From: Synechococcus sp. WH 8016
GTDB taxonomy: Bacteria > Cyanobacteriota > Cyanobacteriia > PCC-6307 > Cyanobiaceae
DNA length: 64,000 nt
Direction of reading: 5' to 3'
Assembly (NCBI RefSeq): GCF_000230675.1
Contig: NZ_AGIK01000003.1
Location: 1 to 64,000 of the forward strand
Shown: positions 54,700 to 64,000 of the stretch, in pieces
Numbering within the stretch: the first letter of the stretch is position 1
How the letters are laid out: every line of letters starts with the position of its first letter
Position numbers and translations under genes: made by a program
The notes under the pieces: model-generated
What the model was told of the DNA's origin: nothing
The model's input: only the letters and a program-made list of their open reading frames with translations
The model's database searches: none

Positions 54700-55326
54700 A
54701 TGGCCGCCGCCGACAACACAAAATCAACCAACATCGTTTGGCACCAGGCATCGGTTGATCGCGACACTCGCGCTGAACAACGGGGCCACGGCAGCTCAAT
54801 CCTCTGGTTCACGGGCTTAAGCGGGGCTGGCAAAAGCACCTTGGCCAATGCCGTGAACGCTGCTTTGTTTGAACGTGGACTGGCGACTTACGTCTTGGAC
54901 GGCGACAACGTTCGCCACGGCCTCTGCAAGGACTTGGGCTTTTCCGACGCCGACCGAGAAGAGAACATCCGGCGCATCGGCGAGGTGGCGAAGCTGTTCC
55001 TCGATGCGGGCGTGATCGTGCTGACGGCGTTTGTGTCTCCTTTTCGGGCTGACCGCGACAAAGCAAGAGCTCTTGTGAACGCAGGAGACTTCATCGAGAT
55101 CCACTGCGCAGCCGATCTAAGCGTTTGCGAAGAACGTGACACCAAGGGGCTCTATGCCAAAGCACGAGCGGGGGAAATCAAAGAATTCACCGGGATCTCC
55201 AGCCCCTATGAAGCACCGGAACAGCCTGAACTCAATATCAACACCGGCAACAGCAGCCTGGACAGCTGCGTAGACCAGGTGATCCATTATCTGGTTGAGC
55301 AAAAGATCATTCCTGCGCAGAGCTGA
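54700..55326 (+). CDS. cysC: Adenylylsulfate kinase
   Basis: Phosphorylates APS to PAPS, used in sulfate assimilation or sulfation. 208 residues: P-loop GLSGAGKST (39-47), [45 protein letters not shown] with the phosphorylated-serine position, and [18 protein letters not shown]. It is the stand-alone enzyme, not fused to sulfurylase. The 3' end overlaps the convergent AI-2E-family gene by 20 bp. Confidence 0.95.
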   Translation: MAAADNTKSTNIVWHQASVDRDTRAEQRGHGSSILWFTGLSGAGKSTLANAVNAALFERGLATYVLDGDNVRHGLCKDLGFSDADREENIRRIGEVAKLFLDAGVIVLTAFVSPFRADRDKARALVNAGDFIEIHCAADLSVCEERDTKGLYAKARAGEIKEFTGISSPYEAPEQPELNINTGNSSLDSCVDQVIHYLVEQKIIPAQS

Positions 55327-56386
55327 TCGCTTTTGAAGGCAGATCAAAGCCCTGACGATCAGCCCAGGCACCGATCAGGGTTTTGATGCAACTCGCCACT
55401 GGCACGGCAAGCAACAGGCCCAGAAGCTCTCCAAAACCGAACAAAGCGCCCGCTCGTGCACCAAGCGGGAGAGCAATCAGCAGCCAAGCCGGCTGCAAGC
55501 CAACAATGCTCCCCATCAAGCGTGGCTGGATCACCTGATCCACAACCTGACCGACGCCAATCGCAGCCGCCAAGATGGCTAAGCCCATTCCAGGATCTTG
55601 CACGGCCAACAAAACACTCACCGCAACGATGGTGAAAGCACTGGCGTAGGGGATCAACGTTGTTATGCCAATCAAAACAGCAAACAACACGCCATAAGGA
55701 ATCTTCAGCAAGGTGAACACCGCAATCTGACCAGCGCTCAAAATCAAAGCGAGCACGACCTGACCGGCGAAATAGCCCCGAAAGGTGCGCGTGATGGTTG
55801 CCACCACCAGCTCACGCCACTCCTGCGGCAACCAACGCACCAACCCTGCCGTAATGGATTCGCCTCCAATCAGAAAAAACACCGCCAGCACCAGGACGAT
55901 GACCGTGTTGATCGTGGTGCCGAGGGTCGCCCCAAGAAGGCTGAGCAACTGTTGACTGAACTGGCTCGCTAAACGACTGGCACGCGTCAAAACATCGCTG
56001 CTCAGATCTCCGAATTCACTTGGTAATCCACGGGCCATCGCCCATTCCTGGAGACGGCCGATCAACCCTTGGGAGGCTTCAAGCCAACCTGGCAAGGCAT
56101 TGATCAATTGCGCGAGTTGGTCAATCAAAAGGGGCACCAATGTGATGCCTGAGATCACCAAAATTCCTACGGCCAGCAAAAACACCAGGGAAATCGCAAG
56201 CCAACCCGGAAGCCCCCGGGCACGAAGCCAGCGGGAAGGAATGCTGAGGAGGAAGGCGATCAGGGCCGCGGTCAAAAACAAACCCGGAAAGGGCGCCAGC
56301 GGCACAAGCAACTGACGCAACACAAATAAGTTGAGCGTTAACAGAGGTAGGGCAAGTCCCCAACGCATCCAGGCAGGACCGAACAT
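55307..56386 (-). CDS. AI-2E family (PerM-like) membrane protein
   Basis: 359 residues from ATG 56386, about eight helices: paired N-terminal helices ([35 protein letters not shown]), a long amphipathic middle ([20 protein letters not shown]), and the C-terminal [40 protein letters not shown] and HP-type block [20 protein letters not shown]. The family holds AI-2 exporters and Na+/H+ antiporters; no specific function can be given. Confidence 0.88.
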   Translation of the reverse strand: MFGPAWMRWGLALPLLTLNLFVLRQLLVPLAPFPGLFLTAALIAFLLSIPSRWLRARGLPGWLAISLVFLLAVGILVISGITLVPLLIDQLAQLINALPGWLEASQGLIGRLQEWAMARGLPSEFGDLSSDVLTRASRLASQFSQQLLSLLGATLGTTINTVIVLVLAVFFLIGGESITAGLVRWLPQEWRELVVATITRTFRGYFAGQVVLALILSAGQIAVFTLLKIPYGVLFAVLIGITTLIPYASAFTIVAVSVLLAVQDPGMGLAILAAAIGVGQVVDQVIQPRLMGSIVGLQPAWLLIALPLGARAGALFGFGELLGLLLAVPVASCIKTLIGAWADRQGFDLPSKAISSAQE

Positions 56387-56440
56387 CAAACGTTCCGTTG
56401 AGATTGAATTGTGAAACTGACCACGACCAAGGGTGTGTGA

Positions 56441-56995
56441 TCAGCTACTCGACATGGAATCCAGATACGCGTCAGCACCGAGATTTTTTAGGCGGGCATC
56501 CTTGGCAACCACCATGTCGTGGAGTTGCTGGCGGTAAGCCTCAAGTCGTTCAGAGAGGGCCGAATCACTGATCGCCAGAATCTGAGCAGCCAGCAAACCA
56601 GCGTTTAAACCGCCGCCAATCGCCACCGTGGCCACAGGGATACCACCAGGCATCTGAACAATGGAGTGCAGGGAGTCGACCCCGGAGAGCGCGCGACTCT
56701 TCACAGGAACGCCGATGACGGGAAGCGTGGTGAGCGAGGCCACCATGCCTGGGAGGTGGGCAGCACCGCCGGCACCAGCAACGATCACCTGAAATCCCAG
56801 CGATTTTGCATGCCTTGCAAAGTCCACCATTTCCAGGGGAGTGCGATGGGCCGAAAGCACACGCACCTCAACGTTGACACCCAGTTCTTCAAGGACCGAA
56901 ACCGCTGGCTTCAGGGTCGGCAAATCAGAATCACTTCCCATGATCACTGCAACACGGGACGTCGCGACGATTGTGGGCTCCGATGGCTTGGACAT
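56441..56995 (-). CDS. purE: N5-carboxyaminoimidazole ribonucleotide mutase
   Basis: Class I PurE of purine synthesis, converting N5-CAIR to CAIR. 184 residues from ATG 56995: [14 protein letters not shown] (18-31), [33 protein letters not shown], and [18 protein letters not shown]. The longer frame to 57106 lies in the spacer before nagA and adds no family sequence. Divergent from nagA. Confidence 0.96.
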   Translation of the reverse strand: MSKPSEPTIVATSRVAVIMGSDSDLPTLKPAVSVLEELGVNVEVRVLSAHRTPLEMVDFARHAKSLGFQVIVAGAGGAAHLPGMVASLTTLPVIGVPVKSRALSGVDSLHSIVQMPGGIPVATVAIGGGLNAGLLAAQILAISDSALSERLEAYRQQLHDMVVAKDARLKNLGADAYLDSMSSS

Positions 56996-57052
56996 AGCAA
57001 GCTTGCAGCGAGACTGCCATCGTCCCGCACTGGCTTCAGAGGACCCTTCCCC

Positions 57053-58204
57053 ATGCGCCGGATCACACACGTCTGTCTGCCCCAAAGCACGAGCAAGGAC
57101 GGGCACTTACAGCAGTGGTGGCTGCAACTCGATCAAGAAAACCGCATTGTGGATCGAGGATTGATGCCTGAGGGGACGGCCCTAGCCGGTGAAAGCTGGG
57201 GCGGAGACGTGCTCAGCCCGATGGCTGTAGACCTCCAGATCAATGGGGGTTTGGGACTGCCATTCCCAGAGCTGACCGATGCTGCGTTGCCACAACTCCT
57301 GCAGCTCCTCGATCAGCTCTGGCGCGATGGCGTGGAAGCGATCAGTCCCACTCTTGTGACCTGCGGCGTCGAGCCCTTGCGTCAAGCTCTCACCGTGCTC
57401 AGGCAGGCGCGTGCCGCTCACCAGCCCTTGCGCTGCAAGCTGCTTGGTGCCCACTTGGAAGGACCTTTTCTGGCCGAGGCAAGACGGGGAGCCCATCCAC
57501 GCCAACACCTCGCCAGTCCCACCATGGACGAACTCAAGGCACGCATCAGCGGCTTTGAGCAAGAGATTGCCCTGGTCACGCTGGCACCTGAACGCGATGG
57601 CGCCGCGGTCTTGATCGAACACCTGTGTGGCCTGGGCATTCGCGTGGCCCTTGGTCACAGCACTGCGGATGCAACCACGGCCAACGAGGCCTTTAACAAA
57701 GGCATGACGATGTTGACCCACAGCTTCAATGCGATGCAGGGGTTGCATCACCGCAATCCCGGGCCGATCGGAGCTGCCTGCCTACGGGATGACGTTGCAC
57801 TCGGCCTGATTGCTGATGGGGTTCACGTGGACCCCATGATGGCGGTGCTCTTGCAGCGGCTGGCGGGCGATCAACTCGTGCTGGTCAGCGATGCACTCGC
57901 CCCCTACGGACTCGAAGACGGAGTGCACCATTGGGATGAGCGTGCGCTTCTGGTGAAGAACGGCACCTGCCGGCTTGAGGATGGAACCCTTGCGGGCGTG
58001 ACCTTGCCGTTGCTTGAGGGAGTGAAGCGGCTGGCGCGCTGGAGCGCCCAGCCAAGTGCTTCCATCTATGCCGCAACCGTTGCACCCAGGAAGGTCCTGA
58101 ATTCCCAAGCAACGTTCCAGCTGCTGGGACGACCTCTGAACGAGCTGTTGCGCTGGCATTGGGATGCCGAAACCAACAACCTCAGCTGGCAACACGCTGA
58201 CTAA
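57053..58204 (+). CDS. nagA: N-acetylglucosamine-6-phosphate deacetylase
   Basis: Removes acetate from GlcNAc-6-P, used in amino-sugar and peptidoglycan recycling. 383 residues from ATG 57053: GAHLEGPFL with Glu136 as metal ligand, [36 protein letters not shown] and [12 protein letters not shown] with the catalytic Asp. The open frame from 56666 is a shadow of purE. It is followed by chlM after 27 nt. Confidence 0.93.
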   Translation: MRRITHVCLPQSTSKDGHLQQWWLQLDQENRIVDRGLMPEGTALAGESWGGDVLSPMAVDLQINGGLGLPFPELTDAALPQLLQLLDQLWRDGVEAISPTLVTCGVEPLRQALTVLRQARAAHQPLRCKLLGAHLEGPFLAEARRGAHPRQHLASPTMDELKARISGFEQEIALVTLAPERDGAAVLIEHLCGLGIRVALGHSTADATTANEAFNKGMTMLTHSFNAMQGLHHRNPGPIGAACLRDDVALGLIADGVHVDPMMAVLLQRLAGDQLVLVSDALAPYGLEDGVHHWDERALLVKNGTCRLEDGTLAGVTLPLLEGVKRLARWSAQPSASIYAATVAPRKVLNSQATFQLLGRPLNELLRWHWDAETNNLSWQHAD

Positions 58205-58231
58205 GCTTTCGCGATCCTCCCCTCTGATGCC

Positions 58232-58945
58232 ATGTCACCCGAGTCCCTGCTGGACGACACGCAGGCTGAAAAGAAAGAGGTGAAGGGATACTTCGAAACC
58301 ACAGGGTTCGAGCGCTGGAATCGCATCTACAGCGAAAGTGATGATGTCAACAAGGTGCAGCGCAACATTCGCATCGGCCACCAAAAGACCGTGGATGAGG
58401 TGTTGAGCTGGATCAAGCAAAGTGGCGAGCTCAGTGACGTGAGCTTCTGTGATGCCGGCTGCGGCGTTGGCAGCCTCAGCCTGCCGCTAGCAGAAATGGG
58501 TGCTGGATCCATCCACGCCAGCGACATCTCTGAAGCGATGGCGCAGGAAGCGCAGCGCCGCGCAGAAGAGGCGGGCTTGACCATGCGCAAGCTCCATTTC
58601 TTCGCCAGTGATCTCGAAAGTCTTAGCGGCTCCTTTCACACCGTCTGCTGCCTGGATGTGTTCATTCACTATCCACAACCAGCTGCGGAGGAGATGGTGC
58701 GCCACCTCTGCAGCCTCACCGAGCAGAGGCTGATCGTGAGCTTTGCTCCCTACACCCCTTTGTTGGCATTGCTCAAAAGCATCGGCCAACTATTTCCTGG
58801 CCCAAGCAAAACCACCCGCGCGTACACCCTGAAAGAAACAGGAATTGTGCAAGCGGCTGAATCCTGTGGATTCAAGTTGATTCGTCGCAGTTTGAATAAA
58901 GCACCTTTTTACTTCTCGCGTCTTGTGGAATTCCAAAAGAGCTGA
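58232..58945 (+). CDS. chlM: Magnesium-protoporphyrin IX methyltransferase
   Basis: Methylates the C13 propionate of Mg-protoporphyrin IX in chlorophyll synthesis. 237 residues: EVKGYFETTGFERWNRIYSE, NKVQRNIRIGHQKTVDEVL, motif I SFCDAGCGVGSLSLPLA, ASDISEAMAQEAQRRA, VCCLDVFIHYPQPAAEEM and PSKTTRAYTLKE. These blocks are specific to the BchM/ChlM family. Downstream of nagA on the plus strand and convergent with the RluA-like gene. Confidence 0.96.
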   Translation: MSPESLLDDTQAEKKEVKGYFETTGFERWNRIYSESDDVNKVQRNIRIGHQKTVDEVLSWIKQSGELSDVSFCDAGCGVGSLSLPLAEMGAGSIHASDISEAMAQEAQRRAEEAGLTMRKLHFFASDLESLSGSFHTVCCLDVFIHYPQPAAEEMVRHLCSLTEQRLIVSFAPYTPLLALLKSIGQLFPGPSKTTRAYTLKETGIVQAAESCGFKLIRRSLNKAPFYFSRLVEFQKS

Positions 58946-58999
58946 ACTCAGTCAACGGATTTCACTCAGTTCGCATCACTTCAGTGGTTGATCGTCGCT

Positions 59000-59983
59000 T
59001 CAACGCTCAGCATTGTCTTCATCTCTCAACCGCTTGGGCGGCTGAGCACGGAGTGTTAGCTGCGTAGTGGGCGGCCAACACAAACCCTCCAAGCGCCAAG
59101 CGTGCAAGTGATACCCACCATCACCTGGTGTTGCTGTTGCAGACAGCCCCTGATCAGTTTGATACAAGGGATCTCCCAACAAGGGACAGCCCAGTTGGGC
59201 GAGATGGATGCGGATCTGATGGGGGCGGCCTGTATGAATCCGCACTTCCAAGAGATCTCCCGTTCGCCTTCGCTCCCTCAATTGCACTGCAGAGTGAGCC
59301 GATAAGCGCTTCCGCAATCGCTCCGGCGTTGTTGGCTCTGGCCCCCAAATCCAACCGAGCAATGGATGCTGCCGTTCGACAACATCGGTTTGGATGACAA
59401 GCGTCTCACCGTACTGAAGGCTCTCCAAACGAGGCGTCAAGGCCAGGTACGTTTTTTGGCGATCGCCTTCAGGGCGAAATTGCTTCGACAAGGCGGCCCG
59501 GGTTTCGGGCCGACGGGCACAAACCTGAAGGCCAGACGTGAACCGTCCGAGGCGATGAATCGGCTTTGGCACCAAGGACTCTCCAACAGAGCGGCTCCTC
59601 CGCTCCAGCAAGGACGTAAGGGTGTGGGCCAGAAAGCCGCCACCTGGCATCACCGGCAATCCTGAGGGCTTATTCACGACCAGCAGGTCACCGTCATCGT
59701 GAATGACCTCCCATTGATCAGGAACCGCAGCCTCCACCCAGGGAGGGCGCTGCCAACGAATCCAATCACCAGTTTTCACCTCAACGTCATCGGGACAAGC
59801 CAAACCATTCAGGCTGATTTCCCCGCTCGCCAAGCGCTCCTGCCAGGTCGCTGCACAGGAATGGCGATAACGCTGTGCCAGAACATCGCTCAATCGAAAA
59901 GACCGTTCCCCTGCTCGAACTCGATCGCAGTACGTCCAGCCGTTGTTCAACGCCGCCGGCAGCCATCCCGCCGGCTCAGCCAT
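59000..59983 (-). CDS. RluA-family pseudouridine synthase with Gly at the catalytic Asp position
   Basis: 327 residues: S4-like N-terminal part (about 38-80), catalytic domain with DDGDLLVVNKPSGLPVMPGG, then PIHRLGRFTSGLQV where the family's invariant HRLD is HRLG: Gly146 replaces the catalytic Asp (codon GGA at 59546-59548). GRPHQIRIHLAQLGCPLLGDPLY follows as usual. So it keeps the fold and RNA-binding surface but lacks the nucleophile. I recall plant and algal homologues with the same HRLGR change. It is co-translated with the response regulator (TGATG overlap). Confidence 0.85.
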   Translation of the reverse strand: MAEPAGWLPAALNNGWTYCDRVRAGERSFRLSDVLAQRYRHSCAATWQERLASGEISLNGLACPDDVEVKTGDWIRWQRPPWVEAAVPDQWEVIHDDGDLLVVNKPSGLPVMPGGGFLAHTLTSLLERRSRSVGESLVPKPIHRLGRFTSGLQVCARRPETRAALSKQFRPEGDRQKTYLALTPRLESLQYGETLVIQTDVVERQHPLLGWIWGPEPTTPERLRKRLSAHSAVQLRERRRTGDLLEVRIHTGRPHQIRIHLAQLGCPLLGDPLYQTDQGLSATATPGDGGYHLHAWRLEGLCWPPTTQLTLRAQPPKRLRDEDNAER

Positions 59984-60696
59984 CAGTTCACAAGGTGATG
60001 TTGGAGGGCATAACGCACAAGCTCCGTGCGGCTGGAAGTTTCCGTTTTGATAAAGAGCCGGCTCACGTATTTCTCCACATTGCGAATCGAGGTCTCGAGC
60101 TGCCGCGCGATCTCTTTGTTCATTAGGCCCTCAGCGACAAGCTGCAACACGCTGGCCTCCCTGGGCGTGAAATTGTGTTGAACAGGGTCCTGATTGGGGA
60201 GAGCGTCGGCCTGGGCGAGAAGCGAGCGAATCTCCGTGATCTGCTTAGCCATCTGACCCATATCGGTGTCAGCGAACCGGGCTGCTTCCTGCAACAACCG
60301 CTGCTGCCGCTGGGCAACATTTCGGACCCTCGCGACGAGTTCATCTGGATCAAAGGGTTTGGGGATGTAGTCATCCACGCCGGCGAGATAGCCCTGCGTG
60401 CGATCCGCCGTCATCCCTTTGGCGGTGAGAAAAATCACGGGTGTTCCGCCCAAGCGCTCGTCTTCGCGAAGCTTGCGAAGCAAGCCATAGCCATCAAGGC
60501 GAGGCATCATCACGTCGCTGATGACGAGATCGGGCAGCATTTGTTGGGCTTTGCTGAACCCTTCTTCCCCGTCCTCCGCCGTCGTGACATCGAAGCCTTC
60601 GTCCTCTAAGTAGGCCTGAACGGCAGTACGCAATCCAGGCTCGTCATCGACAAGCAGCAACCGTGGGGTCAGAGCCTCGCTGGGGGTCTCCGTCAT
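59983..60696 (-). CDS. NarL/LuxR response regulator, Ycf29-like
   Basis: 237 residues: receiver domain (11-130) with LLLVDDEPG, phosphoacceptor Asp61 in LVISDVMMPRLDGYGLL, VIFLTAKGMTADRTQGY and YIPKPFDPDELVAR, a linker helix (about 135-170), then a GerE HTH (FTPREASVLQLVAEGLMNKE, RNVEKYVSRLF). The FLTAKGMT.DR.QGY stretch is like plastid Ycf29. An NblR-type role in acclimation is another possibility. The stop overlaps the RluA-like start by one base, so both are probably co-expressed. Confidence 0.88.
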   Translation of the reverse strand: MTETPSEALTPRLLLVDDEPGLRTAVQAYLEDEGFDVTTAEDGEEGFSKAQQMLPDLVISDVMMPRLDGYGLLRKLREDERLGGTPVIFLTAKGMTADRTQGYLAGVDDYIPKPFDPDELVARVRNVAQRQQRLLQEAARFADTDMGQMAKQITEIRSLLAQADALPNQDPVQHNFTPREASVLQLVAEGLMNKEIARQLETSIRNVEKYVSRLFIKTETSSRTELVRYALQHHLVN

Positions 60697-60729
60697 GGAC
60701 CTGACGCATCTACGCGAAATCTAAAGGCG

Positions 60730-61245
60730 CTATTGGCTTGGCAACCGCAAAATCTCTTGGGATTCCACTTGCAAGGTGGAGAAGCCCAACGCCTTGGCCT
60801 GCTCTGTCAATCCTGAGGGATCTTTACCAGCCAGTTTTGGCTCACAGGCAGCCCACCACACCAGATGGTTTTCCCGGTTCGCCGCCGTAACCAAACCACC
60901 CGGGTTGAGGCGCTGAAGATAAATCGCACTCTGATCGCGGGTGACGCGCATGGGCTCAGTACGACTACAACTCACCGATTCCGTCGGAATGATCAGGTTT
61001 TCAGAAGATTCCCTCCAAAGCTTGTAACGCCTCAGATCCGGATCAGCCGAATCCACCTCGATGGCAAAAATGCCAAGCATGGAAGGACGTCCTAAGTCAC
61101 GCGTCTCAAGCACCACCAGATCGGCAGGCCGCGACGCCCGCATCTCTTCCAGCACCTTCTGTCGCAGGGATGGCTCTGCCATGCCGGGCGGCACCACACT
61201 GATCGCGAGCAGACTGAGGCTGCTGATCCAACAAGCCGCGCGCAT
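60730..61245 (-). CDS. Secreted hypothetical protein
   Basis: 171 residues from ATG 61245 (GTG 61248 adjacent). Signal peptide 1-24 (ending MAEPS), then a mature domain with DLVVLETRDLGRP, GIFAIEVDSADPDLRRYKLWRE and a two-Cys pair (VSCSRTEP, WAACEPKL), so a disulfide is likely in the periplasm. No family is recognised. It stands alone between the Ycf29-like regulator and the divergent cysteine desulfurase. Confidence 0.75.
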   Translation of the reverse strand: MRAACWISSLSLLAISVVPPGMAEPSLRQKVLEEMRASRPADLVVLETRDLGRPSMLGIFAIEVDSADPDLRRYKLWRESSENLIIPTESVSCSRTEPMRVTRDQSAIYLQRLNPGGLVTAANRENHLVWWAACEPKLAGKDPSGLTEQAKALGFSTLQVESQEILRLPSQ

Positions 61246-61270
61246 CACATAGGGACGACAGACTCACACC

Positions 61271-62452
61271 ATGCTGCCAAGTTCTGACACCGTCTCGACA
61301 CAGGGGGGAGCCATCGCCCTCGATCATCAAGCCACCACCCCGTGTCACGAGGATGTGATGACGGCAATGGAGCCCTGGTGGAGGGAGCAGTGGGGCAACC
61401 CTTCCAGCCGGCAACATCGACTGGGACTCACGGCCGCCGCCGCCGTGCAAGTGGCCCGAGAACAATTAAGTGATTGCCTTAACTGCTCTGCCGAACAGCT
61501 GATCTTCACTAGCGGAGCCACCGAGGCCAACAACATCGCCCTGCTTGGACATGCACGAGCCGTCTCCCGCGAGAGGGGAAAACCAGGGCATCTGATCAGC
61601 ATGGTCAGCGAACATCACGCTGTTCTCGACCCTCTTCAGCAGCTACGGAGCGAAGGCTTTCGCATCACTCTGCTCTCGCCCGAGCCGGATGGTCTTCTCG
61701 ACCCAAAAAAGCTTGAGGCCGCCATCAGCGAAGACACCCAGTTGGTCAGCGTGATGCTGGCTAATAACGAGATCGGCGTCATCCAGCCACTTCCTGAAGT
61801 CGCCGCCCTTTGTAGAGCTCACGGGGTGACGCTGCATAGCGATGCCGCTCAAGCCTTCGGCCACATCCCCCTGGATAGCCAAGGTCTTGGCGCAGATTTC
61901 CTCAGCCTGAGCGCCCACAAACTGAACGGACCGAAAGGGGTCGGTGCTCTGATCTGCCACCCGGAGCTAGCGGTGGAACCGCTGCAATGGGGAGGGGGAC
62001 AAGAACGGGGGTTGAGACCTGGCACCTTGCCGGTGCCGCTCATCATGGGCTTTGCCAAAGCGGCGGAGTTGGCCCTAAGCGATCTCGAAAGCCGCAGTCA
62101 ACGCCTCGAACAATTGCGCAATCGGCTTTGGGAGGGCGTGAAACAGAGACACCCAACCGTTCTTCTCAACGGGCACGCCACGGCTCGACTCCCGCACAAC
62201 CTCAACATCACCATTCCTGGTGTCTTGGGAAGCAAACTGCATCGAGCGCTGAGATCTCGCGTGGCCTGCAGCAGTGGCTCGGCCTGCAGTCGCGGTGAAC
62301 CTTCCCATGTGCTGATGGCCTTAGGTCGAAGCCGCCAAGAGGCCGAAGCCTCCCTGCGACTCAGCCTGGGGCGCAGCACCACGGACGGCGACATCGACCA
62401 AGCCATTCAGGCTCTTAACGACGTCATCCATCAATTGCGTCATAAAGCGTGA
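61271..62452 (+). CDS. Cysteine desulfurase (IscS/NifS family)
   Basis: Provides sulfur for Fe-S clusters and thio-modification. 393 residues: LDHQATTPCHEDV, FTSGATEANNIALLGHA, SEHHAVLDPL, LANNEIGVIQPL, HSDAAQAFGHIPLD, PLP lysine Lys217 in LSAHKLNGPKG, and Cys339 in SSGSACSRGEPSHVL, the mobile persulfide loop of group I enzymes. Group I length and loop suggest IscS/NifS rather than SufS. Divergent from the secreted hypothetical protein. Confidence 0.93.
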   Translation: MLPSSDTVSTQGGAIALDHQATTPCHEDVMTAMEPWWREQWGNPSSRQHRLGLTAAAAVQVAREQLSDCLNCSAEQLIFTSGATEANNIALLGHARAVSRERGKPGHLISMVSEHHAVLDPLQQLRSEGFRITLLSPEPDGLLDPKKLEAAISEDTQLVSVMLANNEIGVIQPLPEVAALCRAHGVTLHSDAAQAFGHIPLDSQGLGADFLSLSAHKLNGPKGVGALICHPELAVEPLQWGGGQERGLRPGTLPVPLIMGFAKAAELALSDLESRSQRLEQLRNRLWEGVKQRHPTVLLNGHATARLPHNLNITIPGVLGSKLHRALRSRVACSSGSACSRGEPSHVLMALGRSRQEAEASLRLSLGRSTTDGDIDQAIQALNDVIHQLRHKA

Positions 62453-62506
62453 AATGAAGAGTGCGCGTCGCTACTTTCCGGCCAAGCCTCTAATACAGAT
62501 CCGGCA

Positions 62507-63277
62507 ATGAGCGACATCACAGGGAGCGGCAGACTCCACGTCCTGCAAGCCATCGAAGATGGCTGGAACGCATTTACTAAAGCACCTTGGACCTTTCTTC
62601 TGTTTCAAGCACTGGTCGCAGTCATTGCTTTGCCCTTTGCAACACTCGCGGGCCTAAGCGGAGCTCGTTTAGCAGAAATGGAAGGGATTCCTGAAATTCA
62701 CCCAGCAGGTGCGAAATTCCTTTTGGTCGTTGGCCTGGTTGGCTACGTGATTGTCGTTCTTTGGGGTGTGGTGGGCATCGTGCGCGGTGCCTGGTGCAGC
62801 CTTGAAGGCCAAAAGCCTTCTTTCAGCACTTTTGTTCGCTGGGATGGCAACGCAGCTGGACGACTGTTTATTCGTGTAATTGAACTCTTTGTTGTCTTGT
62901 TGATCATCGGTGGGATCTGCTATTTGGTCAGTTTTGGTCTCGGCCAGATCAACAACGTGCTTGCCATCATTCCTGCACTTATTGCTCTCGTTCTATTCAT
63001 CTATTTAGGCATAAATCAAAAGTTTCTCCCCTTCATCGCTCTGCTCGGAAAGAACTCCTCTTTTGCAGCAATCCAACGCGGACGCTCTGTGGTTGACCCC
63101 TCTTGGTGGACGGTCCTGTGGTTCTTCATCCTGGAAGCGGTGATCAACGCCATTGCCGCTGGATTCCAGTACGGCGGTTTGTTCGTTGTTGTTCCTGTCT
63201 TGGTGTGCATCTCGACAGCGGCTTACCGTCAGCTTTTCGGCACTGAGGACCAAGCCGGTCTGATCAACGAAAACTGA
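62507..63277 (+). CDS. Polytopic membrane protein of unknown function
   Basis: 256 residues, about six helices: WTFLLFQALVAVIALPFATL, FLLVVGLVGYVIVVLWGVVG, LFIRVIELFVVLLIIGGICY, and C-terminal VVVPVLVCISTAAYRQLF. The loops GWNAFTKAPW and FVRWDGNAAGRLF suggest a DUF975-like or glycerophosphoryl-transporter-type fold, but I cannot name a family. The coding end overlaps the convergent DUF456 gene by 14 bp and a terminator for it lies inside that gene. Confidence 0.8.
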   Translation: MSDITGSGRLHVLQAIEDGWNAFTKAPWTFLLFQALVAVIALPFATLAGLSGARLAEMEGIPEIHPAGAKFLLVVGLVGYVIVVLWGVVGIVRGAWCSLEGQKPSFSTFVRWDGNAAGRLFIRVIELFVVLLIIGGICYLVSFGLGQINNVLAIIPALIALVLFIYLGINQKFLPFIALLGKNSSFAAIQRGRSVVDPSWWTVLWFFILEAVINAIAAGFQYGGLFVVVPVLVCISTAAYRQLFGTEDQAGLINEN

Positions 63278-63808
63278 GCCCAATAAAAGCCGCAATCCCA
63301 AGCAGCGCCAGAAACAGTTGAGCCAGACGACTCACAAGAAGTCCGGCGACAACGGCCAATCCCACGACGGATCCCTGGCGCAGTGCCTCAAGCCACCCCA
63401 AATTTCGGGGTGGCTTTTTTGTGACCCAGGTCTCCACCACCAAGGCCCCAAGCCAGGGGCCGAACAAAGCTCCAAGCAGTGGGCCTCCAAAAGGAAGGGC
63501 CGGAAGCAGGCCAAACACCCCTAAAACCAGACCTACCCCTGCCCCTGCTGCAGACCAACGGCTGGCCTTTAGGCGCATCGAGGCCAGGCCCAACGCCAAC
63601 AGGTCGGACACAAGGCCCAGACCAAACAACACCAAAGCGACGGCGAACTCAAGCCAGGCCTGCTGCCATCCGACAGCAGCGATCCACACCAGTCCCCCCA
63701 CAGGGAGCCAGATCAAGCCTGGGAGCAAGGGCAAGAGCGTGCCAGGAATCGCCAGCAGCTGCACCAACAGCGCCAGCCACCACAACCCGTCGGCAGACCA
63801 GGGAATGT

Positions 63809-63809
<1 letters not shown>
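63264..63809 (-). CDS. DUF456 membrane protein
   Basis: 182 residues (ATG at 63812 by exact codon placement; body ends at 63264). About four to five helices with DUF456 character: LLVQLLAIPGTLLPLLPGLIW, VALVLFGLGLVSDLLALGLA, the Gly-rich GAGVGLVLGVFGLLPALPFGG and LGALFGPWLGALVVE. Function unknown. It is co-translated with rsmH (ATGA overlap) and carries, within codons for KKPPRNLGWL, the sequence of a plus-strand terminator at 63391-63420. Confidence 0.85.
63391..63420 (+). terminator. Plus-strand terminator inside the DUF456 coding region
   Basis: Perfect 9 bp stem AGCCACCCC (63391-63399) and GGGGTGGCT (63407-63415), 7 nt loop, then a run of six T (63415-63420). It lies 114 nt past the stop of the plus-strand membrane protein ending at 63277, and within a minus-strand gene. 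It fits a terminator for the plus-strand transcript. Confidence 0.75.

Positions 63810-64000
<191 letters not shown>

Noticed and set aside
56666-57052. 129-residue extension of NagA
   Set aside because: It reads antisense through purE; the amidohydrolase sequence begins at ATG 57053.

Overview
This window is cyanobacterial chromosome, almost certainly from a marine picocyanobacterium of the Synechococcus/Cyanobium group. The evidence is oxygenic photosynthesis and its chloroplast-type genes (psbD, ycf3, ycf34, a ycf29-like regulator, chlM), seven cyanobacterial NDH-1 subunits (ndhA, I, G, E, M, F, D), the paired regulators RpaA and RpaB, the plant-type phytoene desaturation route, and SLH-domain porins. 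Genes are tightly packed, with many 1-4 nt stop/start overlaps and several convergent pairs whose 3' ends overlap. I saw no rRNA, CRISPR array, transposase or phage gene.

Layout. 1-2.8 kb: two tandem outer-membrane porins (one cut by the window edge) that share a 535 bp block of about 97% identity. 3.6-9.4 kb: an AT-rich group of five membrane proteins: a GT-C-type glycosyltransferase, a DUF2079 protein, two inverted paralogues carrying an EEISW...QGE..NLHN signature, and one unknown. This is the main accessory region. 9.4-12.2 kb: a lone psbD, a tiny ORF with a strong ribosome-binding site, an orphan ABC ATPase and tRNA-Asn. 12.4-20 kb: rpaA, holB-tmk-copper ATPase, ycf3, radA, rpaB. 20-24 kb: plsX-fabH-fabD-plsC (fatty acid and phospholipid synthesis). 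24-27 kb: DUF218, tsaB, ycf34, cca and an RRM protein. 27-32.4 kb: crtB, crtP (pds), ndhM, DUF3172, rbcR and a Z-ISO-type carotene isomerase. 32.5-36.3 kb: ndhF and ndhD. 36-40.4 kb: LapA-like, scpA, a sugar nucleotidyltransferase, metF and an HTH-only regulator. 48-40 kb, read leftwards: DUF3352, sixA, gltA, ndhA-I-G-E, nadK and a CYTH protein. 48-52 kb: rhodanese, hrcA, then a membrane-anchored periplasmic-binding protein facing a protein with the layout of a pentameric ligand-gated ion channel. 52-64 kb: trpB, a methyltransferase, SUI1, cysC, an AI-2E family protein, purE, nagA, chlM, an RluA-like protein lacking the usual catalytic Asp, a ycf29-like regulator, a cysteine desulfurase, two membrane proteins and the 3' end of rsmH.

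How the genes work together. Most of the window is core photosynthetic housekeeping: light and circadian output control (RpaA, RpaB), photosystem assembly (Ycf3, D2), cyclic and respiratory electron flow (NDH-1), carotenoid and chlorophyll synthesis, and membrane lipid synthesis. The parts most likely to hold undescribed biology are the AT-rich membrane-protein island at 3.6-9.4 kb and the binding-protein/ion-channel pair at 49.5-52.0 kb. All function calls rest on reading motifs and family resemblance by eye; no database search was run.
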